A DNA stretch of 64,000 nt from contig NZ_CP009505.1 in the NCBI RefSeq assembly GCF_000970045.1, positions 2,480,001 through 2,544,000 on the forward strand, written 5' to 3'. The stretch is from Methanosarcina sp. MTP4. Lineage in GTDB: Archaea > Halobacteriota > Methanosarcinia > Methanosarcinales > Methanosarcinaceae. The notes beneath the pieces were generated by a model. That model did not search any database. It was not told where the DNA came from and saw only the letters and a list, made by a program, of their open reading frames with translations. A program made the position numbers and the translations under genes. Each line of letters begins with the position of its first letter. Position 1 is the stretch's first letter. Shown here one piece after another: positions 28,490 through 38,034 of this stretch.

Positions 28490-28807
28490 ATGGAATGGCT
28501 TGTTCTTTTCATAGCAGGTATTTTTGAGGCTGCCTGGGCAATCGGCTTGAAGTACACGGAAGGCTTCACCAGGTTTTATCCCAGCGTGTTCACGGTAGCC
28601 TGCATGCTCTTGAGCTTCTATTTTCTGGCGCAGGCCCTGAAGACCCTCCCCATAGGGACCGGATACGCCGTCTGGACCGGAATCGGAATCCTGGGCACCA
28701 CTGTCCTTGGCATCCTGCTTTTCAACGAGTCCTGCGACATCGGAAAGCTTCTGTGCATAATGCTGATTTTTTCCGGGGTAATGGGGCTTAAATTTCTCAC
28801 GCATTGA
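28490..28807 (+). CDS. sugE: SMR-family exporter of the Gdx/SugE type
   Basis: A four-helix small multidrug resistance protein of 105 residues from ATG 28490 (MEWLVLFIAG). It carries the Gdx/SugE signatures: the membrane glutamate in AGIFEAAWAIGLKYTEGF, LPIGTGYAVWTGIG and the C-terminal GLKFLTH. Family knowledge says Gdx proteins export guanidinium in exchange for protons. No guanidine riboswitch is apparent upstream. It is divergent from the radical SAM gene. A MITE-like repeat begins 8 bp past its stop. Confidence 0.9.
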   Translation: MEWLVLFIAGIFEAAWAIGLKYTEGFTRFYPSVFTVACMLLSFYFLAQALKTLPIGTGYAVWTGIGILGTTVLGILLFNESCDIGKLLCIMLIFSGVMGLKFLTH

Positions 28808-28814
28808 CGTAATT

Positions 28815-28976
28815 TATAGTCTCTAATGTAAATACTTACACCTGCATTGCAACCACGGAAGACACGGAAAGCACGGAAGTATTGTACCCCTATTTATTTT
28901 TGTTCCATGTGTTCCGTGCTTTCGGTGGTTAAACTTTAACTTGAGACTGGTGAAGGAATTTGGGTTGTTGACTACA
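28815..28976. mobile_element. MITE-like element, copy A
   Basis: A 162-bp element with terminal inverted repeats TATAGTC at the left and GACTACA (one mismatch) at the right. An internal inverted repeat is formed by aaccacggaagacacggaaag and ttccgtgctttcggtggtt. Near-identical elements occur at 32122-32281 and 53714-53875. No coding capacity. Confidence 0.8.
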
Positions 28977-29240
28977 GTGTATTCGTCAGACACATTTGCT
29001 TATTTCTTTTTTTGTATATTTTGTGTGTTGTGCATAGGGCTAATAATTAATAGCTAACAGGACAATGTTAGTAGGGGGATTCATTATCTGATTAAGCCCG
29101 GGGGTCCGAGCTGTATCCTTTTTCGGACAGCTTTGCCGATACCCGGCGCCAGTTTTCAGTAGAAGTTTCAAGAGAATTTTCAGGAAATTTTCAGGCCAAT
29201 TTTCGGGGCAATTTTTCAGGGAGGATCAGGGAGGAATTTT

Positions 29241-30215
29241 CTGGCAGCAGTTGACAGCACTACCATCAGCCTATGGGATATACTCACCCTTTTGTTTCTG
29301 TTTTTCTTTCTCTACGCCGTCATCTACCCACAGTGGCAGCTCAAGGTTATCCGCATGCAGCGCCAGGCAAGGCTGAAGCGGATGGAGAAGCGCTGGGGCA
29401 GCAGGGTGCTCACCATGATTCACAGGCGCGAGGCGATCTCGATGTTCGGGCTTCCCGCCTACCAGTTTATAGACGAGGAGGACGCCGAACAGGTCCTGCG
29501 CTGGATCCGGGCCTCCAGAAAATACCCCCTCGACCTGATCCTGCACACCCCAGGGGGCCAGCTCCATGCCAGCATCCAGATCGCCCGCGCCCTGAAAAAA
29601 CACCCGAAAAAGACCAGGGTCATCATCCCCCACTACTCCATGTCCGGGGGCACAATGATAGCCCTTGCAGCCGACGAAATTGTCATGGACAAGGACGCCG
29701 TAATCGGCCCCATCGACCCCCAGATAGGAGACTTCGTGCGAGGGCTCTACCCCGCCCCGTCCTGGATCTACGCCGCAGACACGAAAAAAGAAAAGGCGGA
29801 TGACAGCACCCTCGTCATGAGCGACATCTCAAGAAAATCCCTGGAACTCACCCGAAAGGTGGCAAAAGAACTCCTGGCTGATAAGCCGAAGAAGGCTGAT
29901 AAGCCAAAAATGGCCGATATGCCGGAAAAAGCTGATGAACCGGAGAAAGCTGATATGCCAGAGATAGCCGATAAACCAAAGATGGTTGATAAACCGGGGA
30001 TGGCTGGCAAGACCGGATCTGAGCAAGGAAGAGAGATCTGGGTTGATGAAGCTGTTGAAAAACTGGTAAGTGGGGAAATGATCCACATTACGCCCCTTTC
30101 GGCTGAGGAAGCAAAGCAGCTCGGGCTCAATGTGAACACGGATTTTCCTCCTGAGGTGCACGAGTTCATGACTTTCTTCAGGCCGGCAAAGATGAACGTG
30201 GAGTATGTGGAGTAA
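29241..30215 (+). CDS. Membrane-anchored Clp-fold serine protease (SDH/SppA-like)
   Basis: A membrane-bound serine protease-like protein of the ClpP/crotonase fold. An N-terminal hydrophobic segment (ISLWDILTLLFLFFFLYAVI) anchors it. The core shows LILHTPGG, then HYSMSGGTMIALAADEI with the likely nucleophile serine, and GPIDPQIG. A low-complexity insert of ADKPKK-like hexapeptides lies at about 29875-30010. No ATG, GTG or TTG lies upstream of the anchor in frame. A CTG at 29241 sits six bases after ggagg, so I take it as the probable start. The TTG at 29292 is the fallback and would cut the membrane helix short. Confidence 0.8.
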   Translation: MAAVDSTTISLWDILTLLFLFFFLYAVIYPQWQLKVIRMQRQARLKRMEKRWGSRVLTMIHRREAISMFGLPAYQFIDEEDAEQVLRWIRASRKYPLDLILHTPGGQLHASIQIARALKKHPKKTRVIIPHYSMSGGTMIALAADEIVMDKDAVIGPIDPQIGDFVRGLYPAPSWIYAADTKKEKADDSTLVMSDISRKSLELTRKVAKELLADKPKKADKPKMADMPEKADEPEKADMPEIADKPKMVDKPGMAGKTGSEQGREIWVDEAVEKLVSGEMIHITPLSAEEAKQLGLNVNTDFPPEVHEFMTFFRPAKMNVEYVE

Positions 30216-30519
30216 AGTTCCCTGCACCAGGTCATGTTCCTTGCAACAGGTCCTCTGAATAAAATCTTCTGCATTTCGTATCCTGGATTTAATTGAAATT
30301 AGCAGCTTTGGGCTACCGATTGAAGTTCTTGTCTCTAAAAAAATTTGAGGCAATTCACCCTGGAAAAAGTTAAAGTACATGGCATGTATAATATATAGTA
30401 TGTATAATACATGAAATGTATAAAATATTCAATTGAATAAGCTTCGAATCCCCTGTACATTATTTCCGTTACACCGGATCTTATTGATTTAATTTCACAG
30501 CCTGGAAGAAGGTTTTCCG
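30216..30519. other. Intergenic region before the DUF234 ATPase gene
   Basis: No gene seen. AT-rich repeats of the atgtataata type at 30380-30430 probably hold the promoter of the next gene. Confidence 0.4.
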
Positions 30520-31920
30520 ATGAAGTTCTATGACCGCGAAAAAGAAATGGAAGTATTGAAAAGGGTCTGCGGCCTGAAAGGGTTCAGGATAGCGGTGATC
30601 TCGGGGAGGAGGAGGATAGGCAAGACGCGCCTTGCACTTGAGTTTCTTAAAGAGAAAAACTTTGAGTATATATTTGTGCCGAAGTACAAGACTCTGGAGC
30701 TTTTCCTGCAGGAGCTTTCCGAAACTTCGAACCTCCCGGCATTCCAGAGAGCAGCAGACCTCTTCAGGTATCTTTTTGAGACCCGGGAGTACATCTTCCT
30801 GGATGAGTTCCAGAATTTTTACGACATGGATAAAAGTGTCTACTCGGACCTCCAGCAGCTTGCGGACGAGTTCAAGCAGAAAGAAAAAGATTGCTGTGTT
30901 TTCATAAGCGGGTCAAGCTATTCGCTGATGAACAAAATATTTGTCGACTCTGCCCATCCCCTCTACGGAAGGGCGGACACCATGCTGGAGCTCGGCCCTC
31001 TTGGCCCTGGCACCGTGCTGGAAGTTCTCAGGGACCTGGGAATAAAGGACCGAAAAGAGGCCATCAAGTACTATTCCGTCTTCGGAGGCATCCCGAAGTA
31101 CTATGAACTCCTTGAAGGGATCGGCCCCGTTCCTTTTGAAGAGACTGCAAGGCTGCTGTTCTTTGACAGCATGATGCCCCTTCTGAAAGACGAAGGGCGA
31201 AATGTACTGGCAACGGAGTTTGGCGGGGAGTACAAAACGTATTATTCAATTCTTGAAGCCATTTCAAGAGGGAAAAACACAGTCGGAGAAATTGCCACCG
31301 TCCTTGAGGGCGAAAGCGGGAGGGCATCAAGGTACCTGGATATTCTCCGCAGGGAATACAACGTCATTTCAAGGGAAACTCCCATCCTGGACGATCCCCG
31401 GAAATCAAAAAGGGGGATTTATTCCATAAGGGACCCTTTCCTCAGGTTCTGGTTCGGCTTCATAAAAAGGTATGACTCCTACTTTGAACAGGGGAGGACA
31501 GACGAACTGTTTAAAATGTTCTCAAGAAACTTCGATACCTTTGTTGGCTTTGCCTTTGAAAGGATAGTCGAGGAATTCCTCCTTGGAAACAGGCAATTTG
31601 TCCCCTTCGAGTTCGAGAGAATCGGCCGCCAGTGGGGAACGATCAGGGGCGCACCCGGAGGAAAAAACACTTATGAAATAGACCTGCTGGCAGTGAATGA
31701 AGGGATGAGCAAAATGCTCCTCATGGAATGCAAATGGCAGGACCTCAGTGAAAAAGACGCCCGCCTGATAATCAGTTCCCTGAATGAAAAAGCAGGATAC
31801 CTTAACCCCCGTGGAACGCCTGAATATCACTATGGCATCTTCGCAAGGAAGATTGAGGGGAAGACAGCCCTTCAAAAAGAGGGGATACTGGCTCTTGATC
31901 TTGATGATATGAGAATTTAA
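30520..31920 (+). CDS. Archaeal ATPase with DUF234 nuclease-like domain
   Basis: A 466-residue archaeal ATPase_2/DUF234 protein. Walker A SGRRRIGKTRL lies at about residues 28-38, Walker B EYIFLDEFQNF at about 89-99, sensor FISGSSYSLM at about 127-136. A winged-helix part lies in the middle (SILEAISRGKNTVGEIATVL). The C-terminal DUF234 part carries YEIDLLAV and LLMECKW, a PD-(D/E)XK arrangement. Biological role is unknown; such genes are abundant and mobile in archaea. ATG at 30520. Confidence 0.9.
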   Translation: MKFYDREKEMEVLKRVCGLKGFRIAVISGRRRIGKTRLALEFLKEKNFEYIFVPKYKTLELFLQELSETSNLPAFQRAADLFRYLFETREYIFLDEFQNFYDMDKSVYSDLQQLADEFKQKEKDCCVFISGSSYSLMNKIFVDSAHPLYGRADTMLELGPLGPGTVLEVLRDLGIKDRKEAIKYYSVFGGIPKYYELLEGIGPVPFEETARLLFFDSMMPLLKDEGRNVLATEFGGEYKTYYSILEAISRGKNTVGEIATVLEGESGRASRYLDILRREYNVISRETPILDDPRKSKRGIYSIRDPFLRFWFGFIKRYDSYFEQGRTDELFKMFSRNFDTFVGFAFERIVEEFLLGNRQFVPFEFERIGRQWGTIRGAPGGKNTYEIDLLAVNEGMSKMLLMECKWQDLSEKDARLIISSLNEKAGYLNPRGTPEYHYGIFARKIEGKTALQKEGILALDLDDMRI

Positions 31921-32030
31921 GCTGCGGTAAGTGACGCCGACTTGTAGCTTTCTCAGCTGAAAGTAAAAACGTCCGTCTCCAACTTTCCTTAACCCCGGAA
32001 ACCTTTCTTCAATAGGATTGAGAGAAAGTG

Positions 32031-32067
32031 CCTCCGCCAGCTTGCCTGGCGGCCCTCACCAAAAAGA
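32031..32067. repeat. Dispersed hairpin repeat (CCGCCAG type), copy 2
   Basis: Stem ccgccag (32034-32040) and ctggcgg (32046-32052) with loop cttgc, followed by ccctcaccaaaaag, matching 13264-13299. Confidence 0.85.
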
Positions 32068-32121
32068 AATGAAAAAGAGAAATGAAAAAAGAGTATTTTT
32101 CAGGCTGTATTTTTTTCTGTT

Positions 32122-32281
32122 TATAGTCCCGAAGGTAATTATTTTCACTTACATTATAACCACTGAAGACACGGAAAGCACGGAAGGATTGTGCCCCTAT
32201 TTCCTTTATCCGTGTTTTCTGTGCTTTCTGTGGTTAAACTTTCGCTTGAGATTGGTGAAGAAATTTGGGTACTTAACTATA
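32122..32281. mobile_element. MITE-like element, copy B
   Basis: A 160-bp element with ends TATAGTC and AACTATA and the same internal inverted repeat (ccactgaagacacggaaagc with gctttctgtggtt) as copies A and C. Noncoding. Confidence 0.8.
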
Positions 32282-32342
32282 GTTTGTGTTCTTACCGTTT
32301 TTTCGGCATTTTTTTCTTTTTTCTTTCTCTTTCCTTTTAACT

Positions 32343-32409
32343 CTGGAAAGGCCGTTCGCCTTCGGCGACCGTGGAAAAAAACCACGGGATATTCCTAATT
32401 CCGGTTGCA
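32343..32409. repeat. REP-like dispersed repeat (GGAAAGGCCG type), copy 2
   Basis: tctggaaaggccgttcgcc, then ttcggcgaccgtgga, an A-rich tract, ccacgggatattcc and attccggttg. It parallels 13428-13495 over its whole length. Confidence 0.7.
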
Positions 32410-32462
32410 TGGGGCACAATTCATGCTTTCGAGCCAGCCATTACTTTCTTTTTCCACCATCT

Positions 32463-34298
32463 TCAGGCTTTTTCCTTCCTGACCTTTGCATCATCCTCAC
32501 TGAGCCCAACCCAGCTAACCTTATACCCCAGCTCTTCAAGTACAGGGTAATAGAGGCTCCTGTCAAGCCCGAATCCCTCAAAGACCTTTACGGCATCGGC
32601 ATATGTGCCCGAATTTTCGAGTTTTGCAAGTTCCCTGTCAACTTTTTCAAGGAGGTTCCGGTGAAGCACGTAGTTTTCGAGCAGCACGTATTCTTCCAAC
32701 CCCTCTGATTCCCTCGGCTCTTTCGATTCTTTTGCTTCCTTAGATTCCCCGGATCCTTCAAGCCGCTTCAAAAGCACGTCCTTCAGGGCATCGGTCCCGA
32801 TTCCCTTTTCTTTTGAAATCGTTTCAAGGCTGATTATCTCTCCGGTCAGCGGAATCTCCGCATCCTGCACCTTTTCCCTGTCCTCTGCACGTTTCTCAGC
32901 CTCGTAGCGTCTGAGGATCTGCATTACTTCATTGACCGGGATTTTTTTCTCATAGAAGATCACGTCCCTGGCAGGAAAGTCCTTTTCCGAACACTTCAGC
33001 TTCCGGTTGATCAGCAGGATGACCGGTTCCCTGACTTCTTTCAATTTTCCGATCTTCTTTTCCAGGTACTCCGAAGTCCAGAAGCCCACGATTTCCAGGT
33101 ACACGACCGTCCCGTCCCGCTCCAGGGCAAAATCAGGGACAAAGGCATATTTGCCGGCTCTCAGGACGGTGGGCTCCCGCCTGATCTCCCAGCTCCCAAG
33201 TTTCAGGCCGCCGAAGATCTTTTCCACCGCACTGTCGTAGGTGATACTTTCCTTTTCGTCCGGGATTTCCATATCTACTTTTGGTATGCCGACCCCGCCA
33301 CGGGTTTCGTACCCTGCTCTTGCTTCTCCAATCCGGGTCTCTGAGGCTGAGGATTTGGATCCGGATGTGGCTTCGGGGTATTCAGGCCCTGCAGGCAGCG
33401 GCGGCATAAAAGCCTTTTCAGAACTGTCAAGGGCAAATTCCAGGAGGCGCTTCCCCTGGTATCCTTTGTGCAGGATTCCGGCTTTTAGTTTCCAGTTTCC
33501 GGATCGAAGAAGGACCGGGAAAAGCCTTGCAAAAGAATTCCCGTAGCGTTCCGACATTTTGAAAAGGGAGGCTGGCCCGTCCAGGTGCAGGTGAACACCT
33601 TCTTTTGTTCTCTTTCTCACTCCTGTTTTCCTTCCCTTTCCTGCTTTTTCTTCTTCTCCGGCTTCTTCTTCTTCTTCTTCTTCTTCTTCTTCTTCTGTTT
33701 CCCCTTCATCTTCCAGGGTGTACATAAGTCCGGTCTTGAGGATTCTCCAGAGGATTTTCTGGTAATCCCCCGTGATCCGGATGTCCATATCCACGGCTTT
33801 GAAAAGCAGGGTCTGGGTCAGGGAGATGTTGTATTTCCGCAGGAGTTCGGGTGGGGAGATGGGCTCGAAACTTTTCAGGACCTGGTTTTCTTCGAGGTCG
33901 GCCCAGAGGGCTTCTTCAAGTTCGGGGACGGATACCGCGAATTTTTCGGCTGCCTTTTCCAGGGCAGTATTCCTTTCCGGGATGGAAAGAGCCATCCCTT
34001 CGCAGGCTTCGAAAACGGCTTCCCTGGCGGCAGTGGGGTCCACGGCTGCATCGGTTTTGATAACTGTTCTCCTTCCTAGGAGCTGGGCAAGGCCCCGGAT
34101 GAAGCGGTAGTTCATCTCCTCAAGGCCTTCCAGTTCGGATAGGAGGTCCCCGTAGGGTTTTCCCACATGCTGCTCGAAGGTCTCGATCAGGAGTTTTGCA
34201 AGTTCCAGGTTTTCGACATCATAGGAAGCGTATGTGGGTTTGATTTTTCCGTAGGAGATGCGGGTTACCAGGAGGTCGGATGTGAGCAGGTCACTCAC
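32463..34298 (-). CDS. bax1: Bax1-type nuclease (DUF790)
   Basis: A 611-residue DUF790 protein, the archaeal Bax1 nuclease that binds XPB helicase and cuts DNA in a proposed excision-repair pathway (family knowledge). It starts 8 bp inside the end of the upstream XPB gene, so the two are translationally coupled. The N-terminus (LLVTRISYGKIKPTY) and the C-terminal nuclease part (PDFALERDGTVVYLEIVGFW, then ILLINRKL) fit the family. A microsatellite of CTT repeats (about 33655-33710) encodes a Glu run inside a poorly conserved linker and is a likely expansion hot-spot. Confidence 0.9.
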   Translation of the reverse strand: MSDLLTSDLLVTRISYGKIKPTYASYDVENLELAKLLIETFEQHVGKPYGDLLSELEGLEEMNYRFIRGLAQLLGRRTVIKTDAAVDPTAAREAVFEACEGMALSIPERNTALEKAAEKFAVSVPELEEALWADLEENQVLKSFEPISPPELLRKYNISLTQTLLFKAVDMDIRITGDYQKILWRILKTGLMYTLEDEGETEEEEEEEEEEEAGEEEKAGKGRKTGVRKRTKEGVHLHLDGPASLFKMSERYGNSFARLFPVLLRSGNWKLKAGILHKGYQGKRLLEFALDSSEKAFMPPLPAGPEYPEATSGSKSSASETRIGEARAGYETRGGVGIPKVDMEIPDEKESITYDSAVEKIFGGLKLGSWEIRREPTVLRAGKYAFVPDFALERDGTVVYLEIVGFWTSEYLEKKIGKLKEVREPVILLINRKLKCSEKDFPARDVIFYEKKIPVNEVMQILRRYEAEKRAEDREKVQDAEIPLTGEIISLETISKEKGIGTDALKDVLLKRLEGSGESKEAKESKEPRESEGLEEYVLLENYVLHRNLLEKVDRELAKLENSGTYADAVKVFEGFGLDRSLYYPVLEELGYKVSWVGLSEDDAKVRKEKA

Positions 34299-35700
34299 CT
34301 CCCCTGGGCTTTGCCTGGCTTCCGGGCTGGCTGCCTGCGTTGTCCAGAGCTCCTTTTCTCCTGCGGGCGGTCCCGGTTTCCGAGGTTTCCGAGGCTACGA
34401 TTTCGTAGAGCACGGCTTCTTTTCCTTCTTTTTTCCGGAGGATGCGGCCCAGACGCTGGACGTAGGCTCGTTTGCTCCCGGTCCCGCTCATGATGATCCC
34501 GACGCTTGCTTCCGGGACGTCGATTCCCTCGTCGAGCACCCTGGAGGTTACCACTGCCCGGTAGGTCCCGTTTTTGAACTTTTCGAGGATGGAGTTTCGT
34601 TCTTTTGCAGGGGTCCGGTAGGTGATTGCGGGGATCAGGAACTGCCGGGAGATCCGGTGGACGAGGCGGTTGTGTTCGGTGAATATGAAGACCCTGTCTT
34701 CCCGGTGTTCCCCGAGGATTTCGCTTAGCTTTTCAAGTTTGGAGGCGCTGTTGAAGGCAAGGTCCCTGGCTGCGTTTCTTGCCAGGAGGGCTTTTCGGGC
34801 TCCGGGGTCCCGACCGCTTTTCATGACCAGTTTCTGGAAGTCCTGCGGGCTCTTCATTATGATCCCGGTTTTCTTGAGGTAGTTTAAGAATACGGAATAG
34901 TGTTCCTCGTACCCTTCCCGCTCCTCGTCCGTGAGCGCCACGTTTACTTTTTCGATTCGGTAAGGGGCAAGATGTCCGCCTGCAAGTTCCGAGACTTTCT
35001 TTTCGTAGACCTTCCCGCCGACCAGCCGGTTCAGTTCGGTATGCAGCCCGTCTTCCCGTTCGTAGGTGGCGGTAAGCCCAAGCCTGTACGGGGCTGCGGA
35101 AAATTCGGCAATGCTCCGGTAGCCTGCAGCCGGGAGGTGGTGCACTTCATCGAAGACCAGGAGCCCGAATTTGTTTCCCAGGGTCTCGGCGTGGATGTAA
35201 GCGGAATCGTAGGTTGACACGGTTATCGGGAGGAGTTTCTTTTCCCCACCCCCGAGTTTTCCTATTTCCATTGAAAAGGCTTCTTCAAGCTGCTTTTTCC
35301 ATTGCTCAAGCAGGTCCAGGGTCGGGACGAGTACCAGGGCAGGGGTGTTGCAGCCGGCAATGGCCCGGATTCCCACAAGGGTCTTTCCACTCCCCGTGGG
35401 AAGCACAAGCACACCCCTTTTTTCGTTCTCCCCCCAGGAGACGAGGGCTTCGGCCTGATAGTCCCGGAGTTCCAGCTTTTTCCCCGAAGCCTCGTAGGCT
35501 ACCCGGAGGTCCGGGCAGGGAAGGAGATCCAGGACGTCGTCTTCAAACCCGATCCCGGAGTTTTCCAGGTAATTTAAAATGTCCCGGTACTGCATGGCGG
35601 GAGCCCTGAAGCTTTTGCTGCGCTCGTCCCAGGTTGCGTTGGGCACCCGGACGTTTCCCTCGATGAGGAGAGTACCCTGCTTGAAGCTGAGCTTGATCAT
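34291..35700 (-). CDS. XPB-type DNA helicase
   Basis: A 469-residue superfamily 2 helicase of the XPB/Ssl2 group. Motif I LPTGSGKT (about 100-107), DEVHH (184-188), the XPB-specific RED motif in ATYEREDG (215-217), motif V SRVLDEGIDVP and motif VI QRLGRILRKKEG. It opens the XPB-bax1 operon on the minus strand, overlapping bax1 by 8 bp. The last 30 residues are low-complexity. The predicted role is DNA unwinding in repair together with Bax1. Confidence 0.92.
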   Translation of the reverse strand: MIKLSFKQGTLLIEGNVRVPNATWDERSKSFRAPAMQYRDILNYLENSGIGFEDDVLDLLPCPDLRVAYEASGKKLELRDYQAEALVSWGENEKRGVLVLPTGSGKTLVGIRAIAGCNTPALVLVPTLDLLEQWKKQLEEAFSMEIGKLGGGEKKLLPITVSTYDSAYIHAETLGNKFGLLVFDEVHHLPAAGYRSIAEFSAAPYRLGLTATYEREDGLHTELNRLVGGKVYEKKVSELAGGHLAPYRIEKVNVALTDEEREGYEEHYSVFLNYLKKTGIIMKSPQDFQKLVMKSGRDPGARKALLARNAARDLAFNSASKLEKLSEILGEHREDRVFIFTEHNRLVHRISRQFLIPAITYRTPAKERNSILEKFKNGTYRAVVTSRVLDEGIDVPEASVGIIMSGTGSKRAYVQRLGRILRKKEGKEAVLYEIVASETSETGTARRRKGALDNAGSQPGSQAKPRGGE

Positions 35701-35941
35701 TGTTTATTAAAAGTCGGGGCATGATATATAACGGTTAAGGAATACAGAGGCTCTTATTCCGGGTTTTGAGATCGGATTTTAAGCCGGGGATTTCAAGGAG
35801 GGATTTCAAGGAGGTTTTTAAACTGGGTTTTGGGCCAGTTTTGCACTTTTCCCGAAATTTCCCGAAATTTCCCGAAAGTTTATTAATTTTTTAAGGTTCA
35901 CGGGATTGAAGGAAATGATTTTAATCCTTGATTTTTCTTTT
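35701..35941. other. Intergenic region upstream of XPB
   Basis: No gene. Short direct repeats tttcccgaaa occur three times near 35852-35880, and aaggaggg[at]tttcaagg units near 35790-35815. Both are noncoding. Confidence 0.5.
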
Positions 35942-38034
35942 AATTTGCATTTCGACCCCCCCTTAAAAATTAAACATAATTTATTTTTTTATAATATTAA
36001 TTACGGCTTCAAATGGATTTTTTTGTCAAAGTGTTTCTTTAAATAATATCTTTCAAATAATATCTTACATGAAAAAAACGGATCAAAAAGCAAAAAACAA
36101 AAAACTTTCCCCTTCTGCAGAAGGCACTAAGAATTTTAAAAAAATATCCCAACTTTTGAATGACAAAAAAATCTCACAAAAAACGGAAACTCCTGTTGTT
36201 TTAATCGTTTGCAACCAGTTTCTTGATATACTTGGTTTTGACGAGATCATCAATGATAATGTTAAGTGGGATAAAGACCAGTGGGCAGTTTCTCCTGCAA
36301 CACTTGCAAGAAGTATCATTTTAACTCCCTTTTTAAGAGATGATAAAAGATGTCCTCTTTACCTCATTGAAGAGGCACTTGAAGGTCTTGACTTGAAGCT
36401 TCTTTTTGGTGGGAATTATCTCCGTAGTGATTTCAATGATGATCATCTTGCGAAATTACTGGATCGGATTGCTGAGGCAGGTAGTACTGGATTATTTAGC
36501 AGAATAGCAGCTAATTCTTATGTGAATTTCAAAATCCCTGTTAGCCATATACTTCATGCAGACACAACGTCCCATGTATTTTACGGAGAATGTAAGGTTT
36601 GTGAACAGGAAGGATATGAAGGGTTGAATGTAACTCATGGACACAGTAAAGACAAGCACCCTGAACTGAAGCAAATTATGACTGGAATGCTTACAGATGA
36701 GTATGGGATTCCAGTATATGAACAAACACTTGATGGAAATACTTCCGATAGTACCTGGTTTAAGAGTGCAATACAATATTTGCAGGAACTTCTTGGTGAT
36801 GGTTGTGGTGGCTATACATTTATAGCAGATTCAAAGCTGGTTAACAAAAAGAATATAGAGGTTATATACGGAGATAAACATCCAATAAGGTTCATATCTC
36901 GCTGTCCTTCCAATTTTAACTCTAAAATTGCCGAAAAGTCAATAAAACAGGCTTATTTGCTGAATAATTGGGAAGATCTCGGAATTTGTTGTGAAGATGA
37001 AAAATCAAAAAGGGCTGCAAGATATGACGCTCAAGGTTTTGTGGAAACTATCTATAAAAATAAGTTTCGATTGGTTGTAATCAAGGGTGACGATGCGGAA
37101 AGCAAAGTAAAAAAGAGTATTGAAAAAGAGAAACAAGCGATTGTGGATGATGTTAAGAAGTCGTTTAAGGAACCATTTTCCTGTGAACCAGACGCAGAAA
37201 AAGAAATTGCTGCGTTCCTTAAGAAGCATAAAAACTCATTGCTTGACATTAAACTTAGTGTCGAAAAGGTAGTCATAGAAAAAAGGTCGAGAGGAAGACC
37301 TTCTAAAGATCAAAAGCCTCCTACTATTATTGAAAAATTTGTAGTCAAGCTGGACAAATTAACCGAAAATGAGGAACGTGTGAAGAAGTACAAACAAGAC
37401 AAAGAATCCTTTGTTTTGATCAACAACATTCCAGTAGATGAAAAAAACAATAAGCAGATACTTCAGGATTACAAAAAACAAAGAGTTATCGAAACCAATT
37501 TTGAAGAATTGAAAAAACCTACGATGGTATCTACCATTTTCCTGGAAAAACCTGAGCGTATTGATGCGTTGATGATGTTACTTCATGTTTCACTGCTCAT
37601 AAGGGTATTGATGAGGGTCATCACCAGAATGAATCTTGAAAATGAAAGTGAGCCACCTCTAATTGATTTTGCAGGGAGACCCTTAGTGAAGCCTACTGCA
37701 GATAAATTGCTAAGATTATTTTCACTACATAGTATCGTCACTATGGGGGATGAACATATTATTTATTCGAAGTCTGGGAAAACAGATCATCTCTGCAAGT
37801 TGTTAGAACTGTTGGGACTTCACTCAGAAACAGGATAATCTCCTTTAGTTGTAAAGCACGTAGAACATAAAAATCAAATTCCACAGCGGAAGCTATGGAA
37901 TTTTAGGTTGAATTCAATAGAGGGGAGATGAACGAATGAATATTTTCAAACAATTCGAATCCAAAAAGGGGCAAATACTACAAAGTCTACGAAAATTCGG
38001 TGAAAAAATTAAAAGGGGGGTCGAAATGTAAATT
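35942..38034. mobile_element. IS1634-like insertion sequence
   Basis: An element of about 2.1 kb bounded by inverted repeats of the form AATTTRCATTTCGACCCCCC: left at about 35942-35961, right at about 38015-38034 in reverse complement. It contains one transposase gene (36069-37838). A target-site duplication could not be fixed because both flanks are A/T-rich. The left and right repeats differ at a few positions, but the transposase frame is intact, so the element may be active. Confidence 0.82.
36069..37838 (+). CDS. IS1634-family transposase
   Basis: A 589-residue DDE transposase. Conserved parts are LHADTTSHVFYG (first Asp), YTFIADSKLVNKKNI (second Asp) and VIETNFEELKKPT (final Glu), with a basic insert before the last. 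The gene fills the IS and is intact. AT-rich codon use contrasts with neighbours such as XPB, as expected for a mobile gene. It is a distant relative of the transposase at 42300, not a copy. Confidence 0.92.
   Translation: MKKTDQKAKNKKLSPSAEGTKNFKKISQLLNDKKISQKTETPVVLIVCNQFLDILGFDEIINDNVKWDKDQWAVSPATLARSIILTPFLRDDKRCPLYLIEEALEGLDLKLLFGGNYLRSDFNDDHLAKLLDRIAEAGSTGLFSRIAANSYVNFKIPVSHILHADTTSHVFYGECKVCEQEGYEGLNVTHGHSKDKHPELKQIMTGMLTDEYGIPVYEQTLDGNTSDSTWFKSAIQYLQELLGDGCGGYTFIADSKLVNKKNIEVIYGDKHPIRFISRCPSNFNSKIAEKSIKQAYLLNNWEDLGICCEDEKSKRAARYDAQGFVETIYKNKFRLVVIKGDDAESKVKKSIEKEKQAIVDDVKKSFKEPFSCEPDAEKEIAAFLKKHKNSLLDIKLSVEKVVIEKRSRGRPSKDQKPPTIIEKFVVKLDKLTENEERVKKYKQDKESFVLINNIPVDEKNNKQILQDYKKQRVIETNFEELKKPTMVSTIFLEKPERIDALMMLLHVSLLIRVLMRVITRMNLENESEPPLIDFAGRPLVKPTADKLLRLFSLHSIVTMGDEHIIYSKSGKTDHLCKLLELLGLHSETG

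Larger units (their letters stand above)
31921..32462. other. Intergenic region composed of dispersed repeats
   Basis: No gene. In order: the CCGCCAG hairpin repeat (32031-32067), MITE-like copy B (32122-32281) and a REP-like element (32343-32409). Short frames through these repeats are not coding. Confidence 0.7.
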
